A DNA stretch of 64,000 nucleotides from Xylanimicrobium pachnodae JCM 13526 = NBRC 107786 (GCA_001592145.1 BCWJ01000009.1:62001-126000); one strand, 5' to 3'. Numbered from the stretch's first letter, positions 19,396 to 30,948 are shown. A program made the numbers and translations. Notes: generated by a model not told the origin, from the sequence alone.

Positions 19396-21974
19396 GCCGC
19401 ACCTCCGTTCGCAGCCTCGTCGGACCCGGCCGCGGCCGCGCCGAGGCGCACCACGTCACCCGGCGAGGCACCCAGGGTGTCGTGCACACGGCAACCCTTG
19501 CTCGCGAGCGGCAGCCACACCACGTGGTCCACCATGTCGGTGACCGTCACCGGGAGCGTGAGCGCGCCCCGGTCGGTGGACACCGTGACCGCACCGCCGT
19601 CGGCGACGCCGATCCCCTCCGCGGTGACGGCCGAGAGCCGGGCCACGGGAACCTTGGCGGTCCCGGCCAGGTGCGGTTCGCCGTCCTGGAGGGCGCCGTC
19701 GTCGAGCAGCAGGTGCCACGAGGCCAGGACCGCGGTGCCCGCGGGGAGCTCGGGCAGATCGGCGGGGGCCTCCACGGGGGCCTCCACCCGCTCCCCGGTC
19801 CAGCGGGGCAGCTCGGCCACGGCCTCGAACGGCACGTCGAGCTGTGCGGCCAGCGCCGCGAGCACCCGGTGGTCGGGCTGCGCCGCGGAGTCCAGCGCGG
19901 CGGGGAACGGGCGCACGCGCCCCTCCCAGCTCACGTACGCCCCAGACCGTTCGACCGGCGGGGCGACGGGCAGCACGACGTCGGCGAGCGCGGTGACCTC
20001 CGAGGCGCGCACCTCCAGGCTGACGACGAACCCGGCGGCGGCCAGCGCGGCGCGCGCGGCGGCCGGGTCGGGCAGGTCGGCCAGCTCCAGGCCGCCGACC
20101 AGCGCGCCGCCGAGCGTCCCGTCGGTCAGGGCGGCCAGGATGCCGGTCACGTCGCGGCCCGGGGTGGTCGGCAGCGAGGCGGCGTCGACCCCCCAGGCGC
20201 TCGCGACCTCGGCGCGGGCCACGGCGTCCGTGAGCGGACGCCCGCCGGGCAGCAGGCCGGGCAGCAGGCCGGCCTCGACGCCGCCGCGCTCACCCACGCG
20301 CCGCGGCACCCACGCGAGGCGTGCGCCGGTGGCGGCGGCCAGCTCGAGGGCCGCGGTGTAGGCGCCCGCGGACCCGGCCAGGCGCTCGCCCACCAGGATC
20401 ACGGCGCCGGGCTCGGCCAGCGCGGCCGCCAGGTCGGTGATGGCCTGCGCTTCCTGCTCCGGAAGGTCGGCCGGCAGCAGCCCGCCGGTCGCCTGGGCGG
20501 TCACGGCGCCCAGCCACTCGGCCTCCCGGCCGGGCGCGGAGGCGAGCAGCGTGCCGTTCAGGCGCTGCAGGCCGCGGGTGGCGAACGGCGCCACGCCCAT
20601 GACCTTGAGGCCGTGCTTGCGCACCGCCTTGCGCAGCCGCAGGAACAGGTACCCGCCCTCCTCCTCGGCCTCCAGGCCGACGAGCAGCACGAGCGGTGCC
20701 TTCTCCAGGTCGGTGAACGTCACGCCCATACCCGTGCCGGCCACGGTGCGCGCCAGGAACGCCGTCTCCTCCTCGGAGTGCACGCGGGCGCGCTGGTCGA
20801 CGTCGTCGCTCCCGAGCGCGGTGCGGGCGAAGCGGGACCAGGCGGTGGCGTCCTCCAGCGTGAGGCGGCCGCCGGGCAGCACGCCCACGCCGCCCTGGCC
20901 GCGGGCCGCGGCCAGGCCCTCGGCGGCGAGCTCGAGCGCCTCGACCCACGACGCCGGTCGCAGCTCGCCGTCCTCGCGCACCAGGGGCGTGGTCAGCCGG
21001 TCGGGGGCGCACTGCCACTGGAACGCGAAGCGGTCCTTGTCGGTGATCCACTCCTCGTTGACCGCCGGGTCGTCCCCGGCCTGCCGGCGCATCACGACAC
21101 CGCGGCGGTGGTCGACGCGGATGGCCGCGCACGACGAGTCGTGCTCGGCGATGCCCGGCGTCGAGATGAGGTCGAACGGGCGGGCGCGGAACCGGTAGGA
21201 GGCGTTGGTGAGCGCACCCACCGGGCAGATCTGGATGGTGTTGCCCGAGTAGTACGACGCGAACGGGGTGCCGTCGGGGGTCAGCGCGCCCCCGGCGAGC
21301 GTCGCCTCGGCGCCCCGTGCGCCGTCGTCCACGTAGTCCAGGATGTCGACGTCGAACCGGCCGATCTGCTGCTCGGCGCCGCGCTCCTGGAGCGCGATGA
21401 ACGCGTCGCCCGCGATCTCGTCGCTGAACCGCGTGCAGCGCTGGCACAGCACGCAGCGCTCACGGTCCAGCAGGATCTCGGCCGAGACGGGCAGCGGCTT
21501 GGTGAAGACGCGCTTGACGTCGATGAACCGGGTGTCGGGACGTCCGGCGGACATCGCCTGGTTCTGCAGGGGGCACTCGCCGCCCTTGTCGCACACCGGG
21601 CAGTCCAGCGGGTGGTTCATCAGGAGGAACTCCATGATGCCCTCCTGCGCCTTGTCCGCGACCGGCGACGTCGCCGCCGTCTTGACGACCATCCCGGGGG
21701 TGGCCTCCAAGGTGCACGACGTCTGCGGCTTCGGCATCGAGCGCAGGTTGCCCTCGCGGTCCGGGGTGGCCACCTCGACCAGGCACTGGCGGCACGCGCC
21801 CACCGGCTCGAGCAGCGGGTGGTCGCAGAAGCGGGGCACGTCGATGCCGAGCTGCTCCGCCGCCCGGATCACCAGGGTGCCCTTCGGGACGGAGACCTCG
21901 ACGTCGTCGATCGTGAGCGTGACGGTCGGCACGGGAGCCTCGGCTCCCGTGGCCTTGTCGGCGGTCGCGGTCAT
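19392..21974 (-). CDS. nuoG: NADH-quinone oxidoreductase subunit G
   Basis: An 860-residue iron-sulfur subunit of the NADH arm. The N-terminal [2Fe-2S] ferredoxin domain has [15 protein letters not shown]. It is followed by the HxxxCxxCxxxxxC-type motif [12 protein letters not shown], the [4Fe-4S] pair CVLCQRC and ICPVGALTN, and then a molybdopterin-oxidoreductase-like domain with no sign of active-site residues. ATG at 21974 overlaps the nuoF stop. Longer openings upstream are nuoF in another frame. Length is normal for actinobacteria (~800-860). Confidence 0.97.
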   Translation of the reverse strand: MTATADKATGAEAPVPTVTLTIDDVEVSVPKGTLVIRAAEQLGIDVPRFCDHPLLEPVGACRQCLVEVATPDREGNLRSMPKPQTSCTLEATPGMVVKTAATSPVADKAQEGIMEFLLMNHPLDCPVCDKGGECPLQNQAMSAGRPDTRFIDVKRVFTKPLPVSAEILLDRERCVLCQRCTRFSDEIAGDAFIALQERGAEQQIGRFDVDILDYVDDGARGAEATLAGGALTPDGTPFASYYSGNTIQICPVGALTNASYRFRARPFDLISTPGIAEHDSSCAAIRVDHRRGVVMRRQAGDDPAVNEEWITDKDRFAFQWQCAPDRLTTPLVREDGELRPASWVEALELAAEGLAAARGQGGVGVLPGGRLTLEDATAWSRFARTALGSDDVDQRARVHSEEETAFLARTVAGTGMGVTFTDLEKAPLVLLVGLEAEEEGGYLFLRLRKAVRKHGLKVMGVAPFATRGLQRLNGTLLASAPGREAEWLGAVTAQATGGLLPADLPEQEAQAITDLAAALAEPGAVILVGERLAGSAGAYTAALELAAATGARLAWVPRRVGERGGVEAGLLPGLLPGGRPLTDAVARAEVASAWGVDAASLPTTPGRDVTGILAALTDGTLGGALVGGLELADLPDPAAARAALAAAGFVVSLEVRASEVTALADVVLPVAPPVERSGAYVSWEGRVRPFPAALDSAAQPDHRVLAALAAQLDVPFEAVAELPRWTGERVEAPVEAPADLPELPAGTAVLASWHLLLDDGALQDGEPHLAGTAKVPVARLSAVTAEGIGVADGGAVTVSTDRGALTLPVTVTDMVDHVVWLPLASKGCRVHDTLGASPGDVVRLGAAAAGSDEAANGGAA

Positions 21975-23323
21975 CAGTGGCCTCCCAGCGTGGCGGCCCC
22001 CGCGAGGGCACCTGTCCTGGACTTCGGCGTGTACTCGAACAGCGCCGACTTGACGGGGTCGAACGGGCACGCGTGGTGGTCGATGTGCGCCTGGTACTCG
22101 TCGCGGAACAGCTGGATCGAGCTGGTCACGGGCGAGGTGGCCCCGTCACCCAGCGCGCAGAACGCGCGGCCCAGGATGTTGCCGCACAGGTCGACCATGG
22201 TGTCGATGTCCTCGTCGACGCCGCCGCCGGCCTCGACTCGGGCCAGGATCTGCTTGAGCCAGAACGTGCCCTCGCGGCACGGGGTGCACTTGCCGCACGA
22301 CTCGTGCGCGTAGAAGTCCATCCACCGGCTCGTGGCGCGCACCACGCACGTGGTCTCGTCGAAGATCTGCAGGGCGCGCGTGCCGAGCATCGACTTGGCC
22401 GCCCCGACCGACTCGTAGTCGAGCGGGACGTCCAGCTGCGAGGCGTCGAACATCGGGGTCGACGACCCGCCCGGGGTCCAGAACTTCAGCTCGTGCCCCT
22501 CGCGGATGCCCCCGGCCATGTCCAGCAGCTCGCGCAGCGTGATGCCCAGCGGCGCCTCGTACTGCCCCGGCCGGGTGACATGCCCGCTCAGCGAGAACAG
22601 GCCCATGCCCTGCGAGCGTTCGGTGCCCATGCTGGCGAACCAGGAGGCCCCGTTGCGGATGATCGACGGCACCGACGCGATCGACTCGACGTTGTTGACC
22701 ACCGTGGGGCGGGCGTACAGGCCCTCGACGGCGGGGAACGGGGGCTTGAGGCGCGGCTGGCCGCGGCGCCCCTCGAGCGAGTCGAGCAGCGCCGTCTCCT
22801 CGCCGCAGATGTAGGCGCCCGCACCCGCGTGCACCGTCACGTCCAGGTCGAACCCGCTGCCCAGGACGTTCTTGCCCAGGTAGCCGGCGTCGTACGCCTC
22901 CTGGACCGCCTGGAGCAGACGCCGGTAGACGTGCAGCACCTCGCCGCGCACGTAGATGAACGCGTGATGGCAGTTGATCGCGAAGCTCGTGATCGCCACG
23001 CCCTCGACCAGGTGCTGCGGGCTGGCCATGAGCAGCGGGATGTCCTTGCAGGTGCCCGGCTCCGACTCGTCCGCGTTGACCACCAGGTAGCGCGGCAAGC
23101 CGTCGTCGGGGGGCAGGAAGCTCCACTTGAGGCCCGTGGGGAAGCCCGCGCCGCCGCGGCCGCGCAGGCCGGCCGTCTTGACCTCGGTGACGATGTCCGC
23201 CGGGGCCATCGTGAGCGCCTTGCGCAGGGCCTCGTACCCGTGGCCCTTGGCGAGGTACGTGTCGAGCGACCAGGACTTCTCGGCGTCCCAGGTGTCCGTC
23301 AGGACGGGGGTCAGGGTGGTCAC
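21974..23323 (-). CDS. nuoF: NADH-quinone oxidoreductase subunit F, NADH and FMN binding
   Basis: A 449-residue flavoprotein that oxidises NADH. It has the nucleotide motif [13 protein letters not shown], the FMN site [32 protein letters not shown], and the [4Fe-4S] ligands [12 protein letters not shown] plus a later cysteine in [10 protein letters not shown]. The start is GTG at 23323, overlapping the nuoE stop (GTGA). Length is normal (430-450). Confidence 0.97.
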   Translation of the reverse strand: MTTLTPVLTDTWDAEKSWSLDTYLAKGHGYEALRKALTMAPADIVTEVKTAGLRGRGGAGFPTGLKWSFLPPDDGLPRYLVVNADESEPGTCKDIPLLMASPQHLVEGVAITSFAINCHHAFIYVRGEVLHVYRRLLQAVQEAYDAGYLGKNVLGSGFDLDVTVHAGAGAYICGEETALLDSLEGRRGQPRLKPPFPAVEGLYARPTVVNNVESIASVPSIIRNGASWFASMGTERSQGMGLFSLSGHVTRPGQYEAPLGITLRELLDMAGGIREGHELKFWTPGGSSTPMFDASQLDVPLDYESVGAAKSMLGTRALQIFDETTCVVRATSRWMDFYAHESCGKCTPCREGTFWLKQILARVEAGGGVDEDIDTMVDLCGNILGRAFCALGDGATSPVTSSIQLFRDEYQAHIDHHACPFDPVKSALFEYTPKSRTGALAGAATLGGH

Positions 23324-24099
23324 TTCTTCTCGCCTCCCTGGCCCGCATCGCCGGGAGTGGTGGGCTTGCGCTCGGCGCTGGAGCCGTGGTCGCCCGTCGC
23401 GGGCGTCGCGTCGGACGCCGTGGCCTCGCCCGCGGCTTCCGCGAGCGGCGCCGGGGCCGTCCAGCCGTGCTCACGGGCGAGCTTGAGCCCGGCGAGCGTC
23501 GGGGCGCCCGCCACCCCGCCCTCGTCCGCGCGGCCGTCGGGGAACCCGGCCAGCACGCGGCTCATCGCCTTGAACGAGCAGACCGACTCGGCGCCGCGCG
23601 TGGGCCGCACCGGCTTGCCCGCCGTCAGGTCGTCCACCACCGCGGTGGCCGACTCGGGCGTCTGGTTGTCGAAGAACTCCCAGTTGACCATCATCACGGG
23701 CGCGTAGTCGCAGGCCGCGTTGCACTCGACGCGTTCCAGGGTGATCGCGCCGTCGGGCGTGGTCTCGTCGTGCCCCACGCCCAGGTGCTCGCTCAGCTCG
23801 TCGAAGATGGCGTCGCCGCCCATCACCGCGCACAGCGTGTTGGTGCACACGCCCACCGTGTACTTCCCGTTGGGGTGGCGCTTGTACTGCGTGTAGAACG
23901 TGGCGACGGCGCTGACCTCGGCCGGGGTGAGCCCCAGCTCCTGCGCGCAGAACCGGATGCCGTCCGGGGTCACGTAGCCGTCCACCGACTGCACCAGGTG
24001 CAGCATGGGCAGCAGCCCCGAGCGTGCGTCGGGATACCGGGCGACGATCGCCGCGGCATCAGTCTTCAGGGACGTCAGGGTTTCGGCGTCATAGGTCAT
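23320..24099 (-). CDS. nuoE: NADH-quinone oxidoreductase subunit E, [2Fe-2S]
   Basis: A 259-residue thioredoxin-like subunit. The [2Fe-2S] ligands are CTNTLC and CNAAC, with spacings C-x4-C and C-x3-C. The fold ends near residue 180. The remaining ~75 residues are a polar Ala/Glu/Lys/Gly tail ending in EKK, beyond the ~166 residues of E. coli NuoE. ATG at 24099 overlaps the nuoD stop. The C-terminal tail belongs to a set of tails in this operon. Confidence 0.96.
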   Translation of the reverse strand: MTYDAETLTSLKTDAAAIVARYPDARSGLLPMLHLVQSVDGYVTPDGIRFCAQELGLTPAEVSAVATFYTQYKRHPNGKYTVGVCTNTLCAVMGGDAIFDELSEHLGVGHDETTPDGAITLERVECNAACDYAPVMMVNWEFFDNQTPESATAVVDDLTAGKPVRPTRGAESVCSFKAMSRVLAGFPDGRADEGGVAGAPTLAGLKLAREHGWTAPAPLAEAAGEATASDATPATGDHGSSAERKPTTPGDAGQGGEKK

Positions 24100-25439
24100 C
24101 GGTCGACACCTCCGAGCACGGGGTCCAGGGACGCGACGGAGACGACGACGTCGGCCACCTGGCCGCCCTCGCACATCACCGACACGGCCTGGAGGTTGTT
24201 GAATGACGGGTCACGGAAGTGGGCCCGGTACGGGCGGGTCCCGCCGTCGGACACCACGTGCACGCCGAGCTCACCACGCGGGTGCTCGACGGTCTGCCAC
24301 GCCTGCCCGGCCGGGACGCGGAAGCCCTCGGTCACGATCTTGAAGTGGTGGATCAGGGCTTCCATGGACTCGCCCATGATGTGCTTGATGTGGTCGAGCG
24401 AGTTGCCCTGGCCGTCGCCACCCACGGCGAGCTGGGCCGGCCAGGCGATCTTCTTGTCCGCGACCATCGTGGGCTGCCCCGCGGTGGCCTCCAGGCGCTC
24501 GAGGGTCTGCTCGACGATCCGCAGCGACTGGTAGCACTCCTCGAGGCGCAGCACCACGCGGTCGTACGTGTCGGCGCCGTGCGCGACGGGGACGTCGAAG
24601 TCGTACGTCTCGTAGCCGCAGTACGGGAACGCCTTGCGCACGTCGTACGGGTGTCCCGCCGAGCGCAGCACGGGCCCGGTGATGCCCAGGGCCATGCACC
24701 CCGCCAGGTTCAGCGACCCGGTACCCACCAGGCGGGCCTTGAAGATCGGGTTCTCCAGCAGCAGGTCCCCGAGCTGGCCCAGGTAGTGCTTGATCTTCGG
24801 GATGGCCGCGCGCACCTGCTCCACCGTGCCGGCCGGCACGTCCTGTGCGACGCCGCCGGGGCGCACGTACGCATGGTTCATGCGCAGGCCGGTGACGGCC
24901 TCGAAGATCCGCAGGATCTCCTCGCGGCCCGTGAACGCGACGGTCATCACCGTGGTGGCGCCCATCTCGTTGCCCGCCGTGCCCAGGCACACCAGGTGGC
25001 TGGCCACCCGGTTGAGCTCCATCATCATCACGCGGATCACGGAGGCGCGTTCGGGGACGTCGTCGGTGATGCCGAGCAGCTTCTCGACGCCCAGGCAGAA
25101 CGCCGTCTCCTGGAAGAGGGGGGCCAGGTAGTCCATGCGGGTGCAGAACGTGGTGCCCTGCGTCCAGGTGCGGAACTCCATGTTCTTCTCGATGCCGGTG
25201 TGCAGGTAGCCGATGCCCGCGCGGGCCTCGGTCACCGTCTCGCCGTCGATCTCCAGCATGAGGCGCAGCACGCCGTGCGTGGACGGGTGCTGCGGGCCCA
25301 TGTTGACGACGATGCGCTCCTCGCCCACCACCTCGCGGGCGATCTCGTCCCAGTCGCCGCCCGAGGCCTCGAAGAACGCCGCACCCTGCGGCATCGACTC
25401 GTCGGCCGGGCGCGTGGCGTGGAAGGTCTGGCCGCTCAC
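24096..25439 (-). CDS. nuoD: NADH-quinone oxidoreductase subunit D
   Basis: A 447-residue subunit of the quinone-binding site, related to the large subunit of NiFe hydrogenases. It shows [34 protein letters not shown] and [10 protein letters not shown] near the end. I chose the GTG at 25439, which overlaps the nuoC stop as GTGA. An internal ATG at 25394 would shorten it by 15 residues and lacks the coupling. Length fits actinobacterial NuoD. Confidence 0.96.
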   Translation of the reverse strand: MSGQTFHATRPADESMPQGAAFFEASGGDWDEIAREVVGEERIVVNMGPQHPSTHGVLRLMLEIDGETVTEARAGIGYLHTGIEKNMEFRTWTQGTTFCTRMDYLAPLFQETAFCLGVEKLLGITDDVPERASVIRVMMMELNRVASHLVCLGTAGNEMGATTVMTVAFTGREEILRIFEAVTGLRMNHAYVRPGGVAQDVPAGTVEQVRAAIPKIKHYLGQLGDLLLENPIFKARLVGTGSLNLAGCMALGITGPVLRSAGHPYDVRKAFPYCGYETYDFDVPVAHGADTYDRVVLRLEECYQSLRIVEQTLERLEATAGQPTMVADKKIAWPAQLAVGGDGQGNSLDHIKHIMGESMEALIHHFKIVTEGFRVPAGQAWQTVEHPRGELGVHVVSDGGTRPYRAHFRDPSFNNLQAVSVMCEGGQVADVVVSVASLDPVLGGVDR

Positions 25440-26173
25440 TGGTAACTCCTGCGCAGGTCGGGGGACGGCACCGTGGCGCCCTTGTACTCCACCGGGATGC
25501 CGCCGAGCGGGTAGTCCTTGCGCTGCGGGTGGCCCGGCCAGTCGTCGGGCATCTCGATGCGGGACAGGCCCGGGTGCCCGTCGAAGACGATGCCGAAGAA
25601 GTCGAACGTCTCGCGCTCGTGCCAGTCGTTGGCCGGGTACACCGCCGTCGTGGACGGGATGTGCGGGTCCGCGTCCGGGCAGGCGACCTCGAGGCGCAGC
25701 CGGCGCCCGTGCGTGATCGACGTCAGGTGGTAGACGGCGTGCAGCTCGCGCCCGGCGTCCTGGGGGAAGTGCACCCCGCTCACGCCCAGGCTCAGCTCGA
25801 AGCGCAGGTCCTGGTCGTCGCGCAGCGCGCGGGCCACGACCGGCAGGTGGGTGCGCTCGACCCACAGGGTGAGCTCGGCGTGCGGCCCGGGCGGGGCGAC
25901 GACGACGCGCTCGATCGCCTGGTCGAAGGGGACGCCCTGCTCGCCGAGCACCTCGGCGAGCACGTCCACGACCTCGTCGAACCAGCCGCCGTAGGGCCGC
26001 TCGCTCGCACCGGGCGAACGCACCGTGGTGACCAGGCGGCCGTACCCGGAGGTGTCGCCCGGGCCGGACGCCCCGAACATGCCGCGCCGCGTCTCGAGCA
26101 CCTCGCCCTGCGGGTGCGAGCCGGTGGTGGAGATCGGTGCGACCAGCTCGGCCGGGGTGTTCTCGTCGCTCAC
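25436..26173 (-). CDS. nuoC: NADH-quinone oxidoreductase subunit C
   Basis: A 245-residue 30-kDa-type subunit. The family signature is clear: [18 protein letters not shown] followed by [23 protein letters not shown]. The first ~60 residues are a variable N-terminal extension. The GTG at 26173 overlaps the nuoB stop; a longer opening reads through nuoB in a shadow frame. NuoC and NuoD are separate genes here, unlike the E. coli fusion. Confidence 0.96.
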   Translation of the reverse strand: MSDENTPAELVAPISTTGSHPQGEVLETRRGMFGASGPGDTSGYGRLVTTVRSPGASERPYGGWFDEVVDVLAEVLGEQGVPFDQAIERVVVAPPGPHAELTLWVERTHLPVVARALRDDQDLRFELSLGVSGVHFPQDAGRELHAVYHLTSITHGRRLRLEVACPDADPHIPSTTAVYPANDWHERETFDFFGIVFDGHPGLSRIEMPDDWPGHPQRKDYPLGGIPVEYKGATVPSPDLRRSYQ

Positions 26174-26721
26174 CGCAGCAGTCCCTTCATCTGGAACGTG
26201 GGCGTGGCCTCCAGGGCCGCGGCCTCCGCCGCCTGCGCCGCCTCGCGGCGGTTGACGCCCAGCGGCGAGTCGGCGATCTGCTGGTGCAGCGCCAGGATCG
26301 CGTTGATGAGCATCTCGGGCCGCGGCGGGCAGCCGGGCAGGTAGATGTCCACCGGCACGATGTGGTCCACGCCCTGGACGATCGCGTAGTTGTTGAACAT
26401 GCCGCCGCTCGACGCGCACACGCCCATCGAGAGCACCCACTTGGGCTCGCTCATCTGGTCGTAGACCTGCCGGACCACGGGCGCCATCTTCTGCGACACC
26501 CGCCCGGCCACGATCATCAGGTCCGCCTGGCGCGGCGAGGCGCGGAACACCTCCATACCGAACCGGGACAGGTCGAACCGGGACGCGCCCGCCGCCATCA
26601 TCTCGATGGCGCAGCACGCCAGGCCGAACGTCACCGGCCACACCGACGCCTTGCGCAGGTAGCCCGCCAGGTCCTCGATCGTCGTCAGCAGGAACCCTGA
26701 CGGAGCCTCTTCGATCCCCAT
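26170..26721 (-). CDS. nuoB: NADH-quinone oxidoreductase subunit B, cluster N2
   Basis: A 183-residue subunit that binds the terminal [4Fe-4S] cluster N2, the donor to menaquinone. Ligands are the tandem cysteines in LACCAIEM plus those in [12 protein letters not shown] and [12 protein letters not shown] at 26721 follows GAGGG 8-10 bp upstream, and a 24-bp gap separates it from nuoA. Length is normal. Confidence 0.97.
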   Translation of the reverse strand: MGIEEAPSGFLLTTIEDLAGYLRKASVWPVTFGLACCAIEMMAAGASRFDLSRFGMEVFRASPRQADLMIVAGRVSQKMAPVVRQVYDQMSEPKWVLSMGVCASSGGMFNNYAIVQGVDHIVPVDIYLPGCPPRPEMLINAILALHQQIADSPLGVNRREAAQAAEAAALEATPTFQMKGLLR

Positions 26722-26745
26722 GTTGTCATCCCTCGTCTCGGGTTC

Positions 26746-27108
26746 TCAGACCCAGTCGAACCCGCCGCGGCGCCACTCGTACACGAACGGCACGGTGATC
26801 AGGGCCAGGAAGGTCAGCGCCGCGATGAGGCCGTAGGCGGCCAGGTACGCGAAGTTCACGGCCCACGGGTAGAGGAAGACCACCTCGATGTCGAAGACGA
26901 TGAACGTCATCGCCACGAGGTAGTACTTGATCGGCAGCCGCCCGCCGCCCACGGCGTGCGGGGTGGGCATGATGCCGCACTCGTACGCCTCGAGCTTCGC
27001 GCGGTTGTAGCGCTTGGGGCCGATGACGGCCGACGCGCCCACGCCGCCGAGCGCCAGAACGGCGGCCACGGCCATGAGGACCAATACGGGGACGTACGGG
27101 TTGGTCAT
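26746..27108 (-). CDS. nuoA: NADH-quinone oxidoreductase subunit A
   Basis: A 120-residue three-helix subunit. Motifs are EAYECGIMPTP, with the conserved cysteine of the loop near the quinone cavity, and FIVFDIEVVFLYPWAV. ATG at 27108 has a strong AGGAGGAG site 5 bp upstream. It is the first nuo gene and lies 59 bp after the MenJ-like reductase gene in the same direction, so it may share its promoter or start from one inside that gap. Confidence 0.97.
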   Translation of the reverse strand: MTNPYVPVLVLMAVAAVLALGGVGASAVIGPKRYNRAKLEAYECGIMPTPHAVGGGRLPIKYYLVAMTFIVFDIEVVFLYPWAVNFAYLAAYGLIAALTFLALITVPFVYEWRRGGFDWV

Positions 27109-27167
27109 CCCTGCTCCTCCTGCCTCATCTCGCTGTCACTTCCTCATCGTTGAGCGGTCCTCGGCGG

Positions 27168-28463
27168 CTAGGCCGTGGGAACCACGCGGGTCAGCGTGGA
27201 GATCAACCGGTCGACCCAGTCGCCCCCGCGCGGCTCGTAGCAGTCCGAGAGCAGCTTGACCACGAACTGCATGACGACCGGGACCGGCAGCGCGTACCGC
27301 GTGCCGAACCGCATGATCGCCGGGTGCTCGATGAGCCGGACGAACGCCCGACCCAAGGTGTAGTAGCCGCCCAGGTCGGCGCGCATGCGTTCGGCGTACC
27401 CGCCCAGCACGGCCTCGCGGGCGGCGTCCGAGGTACGCGTACGGGCCTGGGCGATCGCGTCGGCGGCGACGCGTCCGGCCTGGAGCGCGTAGGCGATGCC
27501 CTCGCCGTTGAACGGGGAGATCATGCCGGCGGCGTCGCCCACCAGGATCGTCCCGTCGCGGTACATCGGGGACCGGTTGAAGCCCATGGGCAGCGCGGCA
27601 CCGCGCACCGGTCCCAGCTGGTTCTCGGGCGTGAACCCCCACTCCTGCGGGGTGTTGCGCGTCCAGCGCACCAGCAGGTCGCGGTAGTCGTGCCCGACGG
27701 CGGACTGCTTCGCCGGCGTGGAGCTCACCGAGCCCAGCCCGACGTTCACGGTGCCGTCGCCGAGGGCGAAGATCCACCCGTACCCGGGCAGCAGGTCGGA
27801 CTTGCCGGGCCGGCCCGACCACAGCTCCAGGTGGGACTCCATCCAGGCGTCCTCGTGTCGCGGGGTGCCCTCGGAGCGGAAGTAGGTGCGGTACGCGGTG
27901 CCCATGGGGCGGTCGTCGCGCCGGGTGATCCCCAGCGCGGTGGCGAACCGGGACGAGACGCCGTCGGCGGCGACCACGACGGGGGCGCGGTAGACCACGT
28001 CCCGCTTGTCGGCGGTCTGGGCGGTGACCCCCACGGTGCGGCCCGTGCGCTCGTCGAGCAGCGGACCCGTGACCTTGGTGCGCTCCAGCAGCTTGGCGCC
28101 GCTGCGCTGGGCGTGCTGCACCAACCGGTGGTCGAGCTTGGTGCGCGCCATCGCCGACCCGTAGCCGGGGAACGCCGTGACCTCCGGCCAGGGCAGCTCC
28201 CACGAGCGTCGGCCCGCGAACACGCGCAGGCCCTCGTTGCGGATCCACCCGTCGGCGGGGTCCAGGTCGACGCCCATCCGGGCGAGCTCGGCGACCGCGC
28301 GTGGCGTCAGCCCGTCGCCGCAGATCTTGTCACGGGGGAAGGCGGACTTCTCCAGGACCAGCACGGACAGGCCCGCGGTGGCGCACCAGTGCGCCGTCGA
28401 GGAGCCTGCCGGACCGGCACCGACGACGATGACGTCGGCGTCGTCCTGCGACCCTGCCCGCAC
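27168..28463 (-). CDS. Geranylgeranyl reductase family FAD protein (MenJ-like)
   Basis: A 431-residue FAD-dependent reductase. The N-terminal dinucleotide motif is IVVGAGPAGSSTAHW, followed by KICGDGLTPRAV, and the second FAD motif is TILVGDAAGMISPFNGEGIAYAL. Members of this family saturate isoprenoid double bonds; MenJ of mycobacteria reduces one bond in the menaquinone side chain. I chose the GTG at 28463 because GGGAGGT (28471-28477) sits 7 bp before it. A GTG at 28472 would overlap that site. Its position directly upstream of nuoA, with men genes next door, supports a quinone role. The exact substrate is not visible in the sequence. Confidence 0.88.
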   Translation of the reverse strand: MRAGSQDDADVIVVGAGPAGSSTAHWCATAGLSVLVLEKSAFPRDKICGDGLTPRAVAELARMGVDLDPADGWIRNEGLRVFAGRRSWELPWPEVTAFPGYGSAMARTKLDHRLVQHAQRSGAKLLERTKVTGPLLDERTGRTVGVTAQTADKRDVVYRAPVVVAADGVSSRFATALGITRRDDRPMGTAYRTYFRSEGTPRHEDAWMESHLELWSGRPGKSDLLPGYGWIFALGDGTVNVGLGSVSSTPAKQSAVGHDYRDLLVRWTRNTPQEWGFTPENQLGPVRGAALPMGFNRSPMYRDGTILVGDAAGMISPFNGEGIAYALQAGRVAADAIAQARTRTSDAAREAVLGGYAERMRADLGGYYTLGRAFVRLIEHPAIMRFGTRYALPVPVVMQFVVKLLSDCYEPRGGDWVDRLISTLTRVVPTA

Positions 28464-28501
28464 CCTGCACACCTCCCGGAAAGCCCTCAGCGACGAGTGC
28501 T

Positions 28502-28517
28502 TGTGAACCGTGTCACT
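28502..28517. promoter_or_regulatory. CRP/GlxR-type palindrome upstream of the menJ-nuo run
   Basis: TGTGA-ACCGTG-TCACT matches TGTGA-N6-TCACA except at the last base. Its centre lies about 46 bp before the reductase GTG. A possible -10 (TAAGGT on the minus strand, near 28533) would place the site just downstream of the transcription start, so repression or use of a different promoter is possible. Confidence 0.5.
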
Positions 28518-28593
28518 AGCGCCTCGGTCACCTTAGCCATTCGGCGCCCGCATGGATAGCGGGACCCGCCAGGTGACCTTGCGTCGCTCGGGT

Positions 28594-28607
28594 GGATCGT
28601 ACGATCC
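28594..28607. promoter_or_regulatory. Perfect 14-bp palindrome in the menJ-menG gap
   Basis: GGATCGTACGATCC is a perfect inverted repeat in the 263-bp gap between the menG stop and the reductase start. Its position, ~130 bp upstream of the reductase gene, fits an operator, but no known regulator consensus matches it in my reading. Confidence 0.35.
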
Positions 28608-28726
28608 CGCACGTCAACCACCACGGTTCGAGGCGCCGTGTCACTGGGTGCTCGGTCGCGAGCGACGTCGACGGCGTGCCGCCGGGCGGCACCGACGGGC
28701 CCCACGAGAGGCCCTGATCCCAGACG

Positions 28727-29443
28727 TCAGGCCGGTTCCATGGCCCCGGCCGCGGGCTTGACCGCGCGGTGCAGCGCGACGATCCCACCCGACAGATTGC
28801 GATACGCGACCTGCCCCCAGCCGGCCTCGAGCAGCAGCGCACCCAGCGCGGCCTGGTCGTGCCACGACCGGATCGACTCCGCCAGGTAGTCGTAAGAGCC
28901 CTTGTCCCGCGTGACCGCACCGGCCACCACCGGCAGGGCCCGCATCAGGTACTCCTGATAGACCACGCGGAACGGCTTCCACGTGGGCGTGGAGAACTCG
29001 CACACCACGACCCGCCCGCCCGGGCGCACCACCCGCAGCATCTCGCGCAGCGCCGCCGACGTGTCCTCCACGTTGCGCAGCCCGAACGAGATCGTCACCG
29101 CGTCGAACGAGCCGTCGGCGAACGGCAGGGCGGTCGCGTCCCCCGCGACGAACGGCAGGTCGGGGCGGCGGCGCTTGCCCACCGAGAGCATCCCGATCGA
29201 GATGTCGGAGGGCACCACGACCGCACCGTCCAGCTCGAACGGCTCGCTCGACGTGCCCGTGCCCGCCGCCAGGTCCAGCACGCGCTCCCCCGGCATCGCG
29301 GCCACGGCGTCGCGCACGAGCCGCCGCCAGCGCCGGTCCTGCCCCACGGAGATGACGTCGTTGACGAGGTCGTACCGCTCCGCGATCCCGTCGAACATCG
29401 ACGCGACCTCGCCGGGCTTCTTCTGCAGGGTTGCTCGTGCCAT
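28727..29443 (-). CDS. menG: Demethylmenaquinone methyltransferase
   Basis: A 238-residue class I SAM methyltransferase of the UbiE/MenG family, which methylates demethylmenaquinone in the last step of menaquinone synthesis. It shows the SAM motif [22 protein letters not shown]-like [26 protein letters not shown] and the family end segment [13 protein letters not shown] with [13 protein letters not shown] at 29443 gives [18 protein letters not shown], the normal family start. An upstream ATG adds an unconserved stretch. It is divergent from menF, with 113 bp between the starts. Confidence 0.96.
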   Translation of the reverse strand: MARATLQKKPGEVASMFDGIAERYDLVNDVISVGQDRRWRRLVRDAVAAMPGERVLDLAAGTGTSSEPFELDGAVVVPSDISIGMLSVGKRRRPDLPFVAGDATALPFADGSFDAVTISFGLRNVEDTSAALREMLRVVRPGGRVVVCEFSTPTWKPFRVVYQEYLMRALPVVAGAVTRDKGSYDYLAESIRSWHDQAALGALLLEAGWGQVAYRNLSGGIVALHRAVKPAAGAMEPA

Positions 29444-29556
29444 GCGCTCATGCTCGCACGCACCCCGTCCCCGCATGCTCCGGTTCGCGTCACGCGGCGC
29501 CGCCCCCGGACCGACGCGTCGTCGTGGCCGAGCGGGCGGGATTACGCTGGGCGGCG

Positions 29557-30927
29557 ATGTCCGGAACTGCCCTGCCCCAGCCCGCGGACCCCGACCACGC
29601 TGGGCCCACCACCGGAGCCGACGGCGTCGACGCCGGGTCCGCCCCGCCGCAGCCGCTGGTCGTCCGCACCGCCGTGATCGACCTGCCCGACGACGGCCTC
29701 ACCACGCTCGTCGACCTGCTGCCCGACACCGCGCCGCTCGCGTGGGTGCGCCGCGGCGACGGCATCGTCGGCTGGGGCGAGGCGCTGCGCGTCGACGTCG
29801 CGGGCGAGTCCCGGTTCGCCGACGCCGACGCCGCCTGGCGCGCCGTGCTCGACCGGGCCGTGGTGCGCGACGACGTGCGCCTGCCCGGCACGGGCCCCGT
29901 CGCGTTCGGCTCGTTCGCCTTCGACGCCACGTCCGACGACGGCGGCGTGCTCGTGGTGCCGCGCGTCGTCGTCGGCCGCCGCGGCGGGCGCGCCTGGATC
30001 ACCACCCTGTCCGCCGGGCTCGACGCCGCCCCCACCACGGCGCTCCTCGACCCCGCGACGCGCACGCCCGTGGAGGCACCGGGCGCGGTCACCGAGGCCG
30101 ACGGCGCCGTCACCGCCGCCGACTGGCCGGCCGTCGTCGCCGACGCCGTCGCCCGCATCCAGGCCGGCCGGCTCGACAAGGTGGTGATGGCACGCGACGT
30201 GGTCGCCACGACCGCCCGGCCCATCGACCCGCGCTGGCTGCTGCGCCGCCTCGCGACCGCGTACGAGACCACGTGGACCTTCGCCGTCGGCGGCCTGGTG
30301 GGTGCCACGCCCGAGCTGCTGGTGCGCTCCGAGAAGGGACTGGCGGCGTCGCGCGTGCTCGCCGGGACCATCCGGCGCGAACCGGGGATGAGCGACGACG
30401 ACGCCCTGCTGCGGGCGGCCCAGCTCGCCCGCTCCTCGAAGGACCTGGAGGAGCACGAGCTCGCCGTCGTCTCCGTGGCCGACGCGCTCGACCCTTTCTG
30501 CACGTCGCTCAACGTGCCCGAGCAGCCGTTCGTGCTGCACCTGCCCAACGTCATGCACCTCGCGTCCGACGTCACCGGCGTGCTGGCCCGGCCCACCGAC
30601 GGCGCGGCGCCGTCGTCGCTCGCGCTCGCCGCGGCGCTGCACCCCTCCGCCGCGGTCTGCGGGACGCCGACGACGGCGGCGCGCGACCTCATCCGCGAGA
30701 TCGAGGGCATGGACCGCGGCCGCTACGCCGGGCCCGTGGGCTGGATGGGCGCCGACGGCGACGGCGAGTGGGGCATCGCGCTGCGCTCCGCACGGCTCGA
30801 CGACGCCGACCCCCGTCGCGCCCGCCTGTTCGCCGGGTGCGGGGTGGTGGCGGCCTCCGACCCCACCGCCGAGCTCGCGGAGTCGGAGGCCAAGCTCGTC
30901 CCCATGCGCTGGTCGCTGCGGGACTGA
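29557..30927 (+). CDS. menF: Isochorismate synthase
   Basis: A 456-residue chorismate-binding enzyme that converts chorismate to isochorismate, the entry step of menaquinone synthesis. Conserved pieces are [54 protein letters not shown] and [10 protein letters not shown]. The N-terminal third is variable, as usual. ATG at 29557 was chosen because earlier openings lie in the menG promoter region. TACGCT (29543-29548) is 8 bp before the ATG, so the mRNA may be nearly leaderless. DhbC/EntC-type siderophore enzymes are close relatives, but the men genes around it favour MenF. Confidence 0.93.
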   Translation: MSGTALPQPADPDHAGPTTGADGVDAGSAPPQPLVVRTAVIDLPDDGLTTLVDLLPDTAPLAWVRRGDGIVGWGEALRVDVAGESRFADADAAWRAVLDRAVVRDDVRLPGTGPVAFGSFAFDATSDDGGVLVVPRVVVGRRGGRAWITTLSAGLDAAPTTALLDPATRTPVEAPGAVTEADGAVTAADWPAVVADAVARIQAGRLDKVVMARDVVATTARPIDPRWLLRRLATAYETTWTFAVGGLVGATPELLVRSEKGLAASRVLAGTIRREPGMSDDDALLRAAQLARSSKDLEEHELAVVSVADALDPFCTSLNVPEQPFVLHLPNVMHLASDVTGVLARPTDGAAPSSLALAAALHPSAAVCGTPTTAARDLIREIEGMDRGRYAGPVGWMGADGDGEWGIALRSARLDDADPRRARLFAGCGVVAASDPTAELAESEAKLVPMRWSLRD

Positions 30928-30948
30928 CCTCCCGCCCCCGCGATCGGG

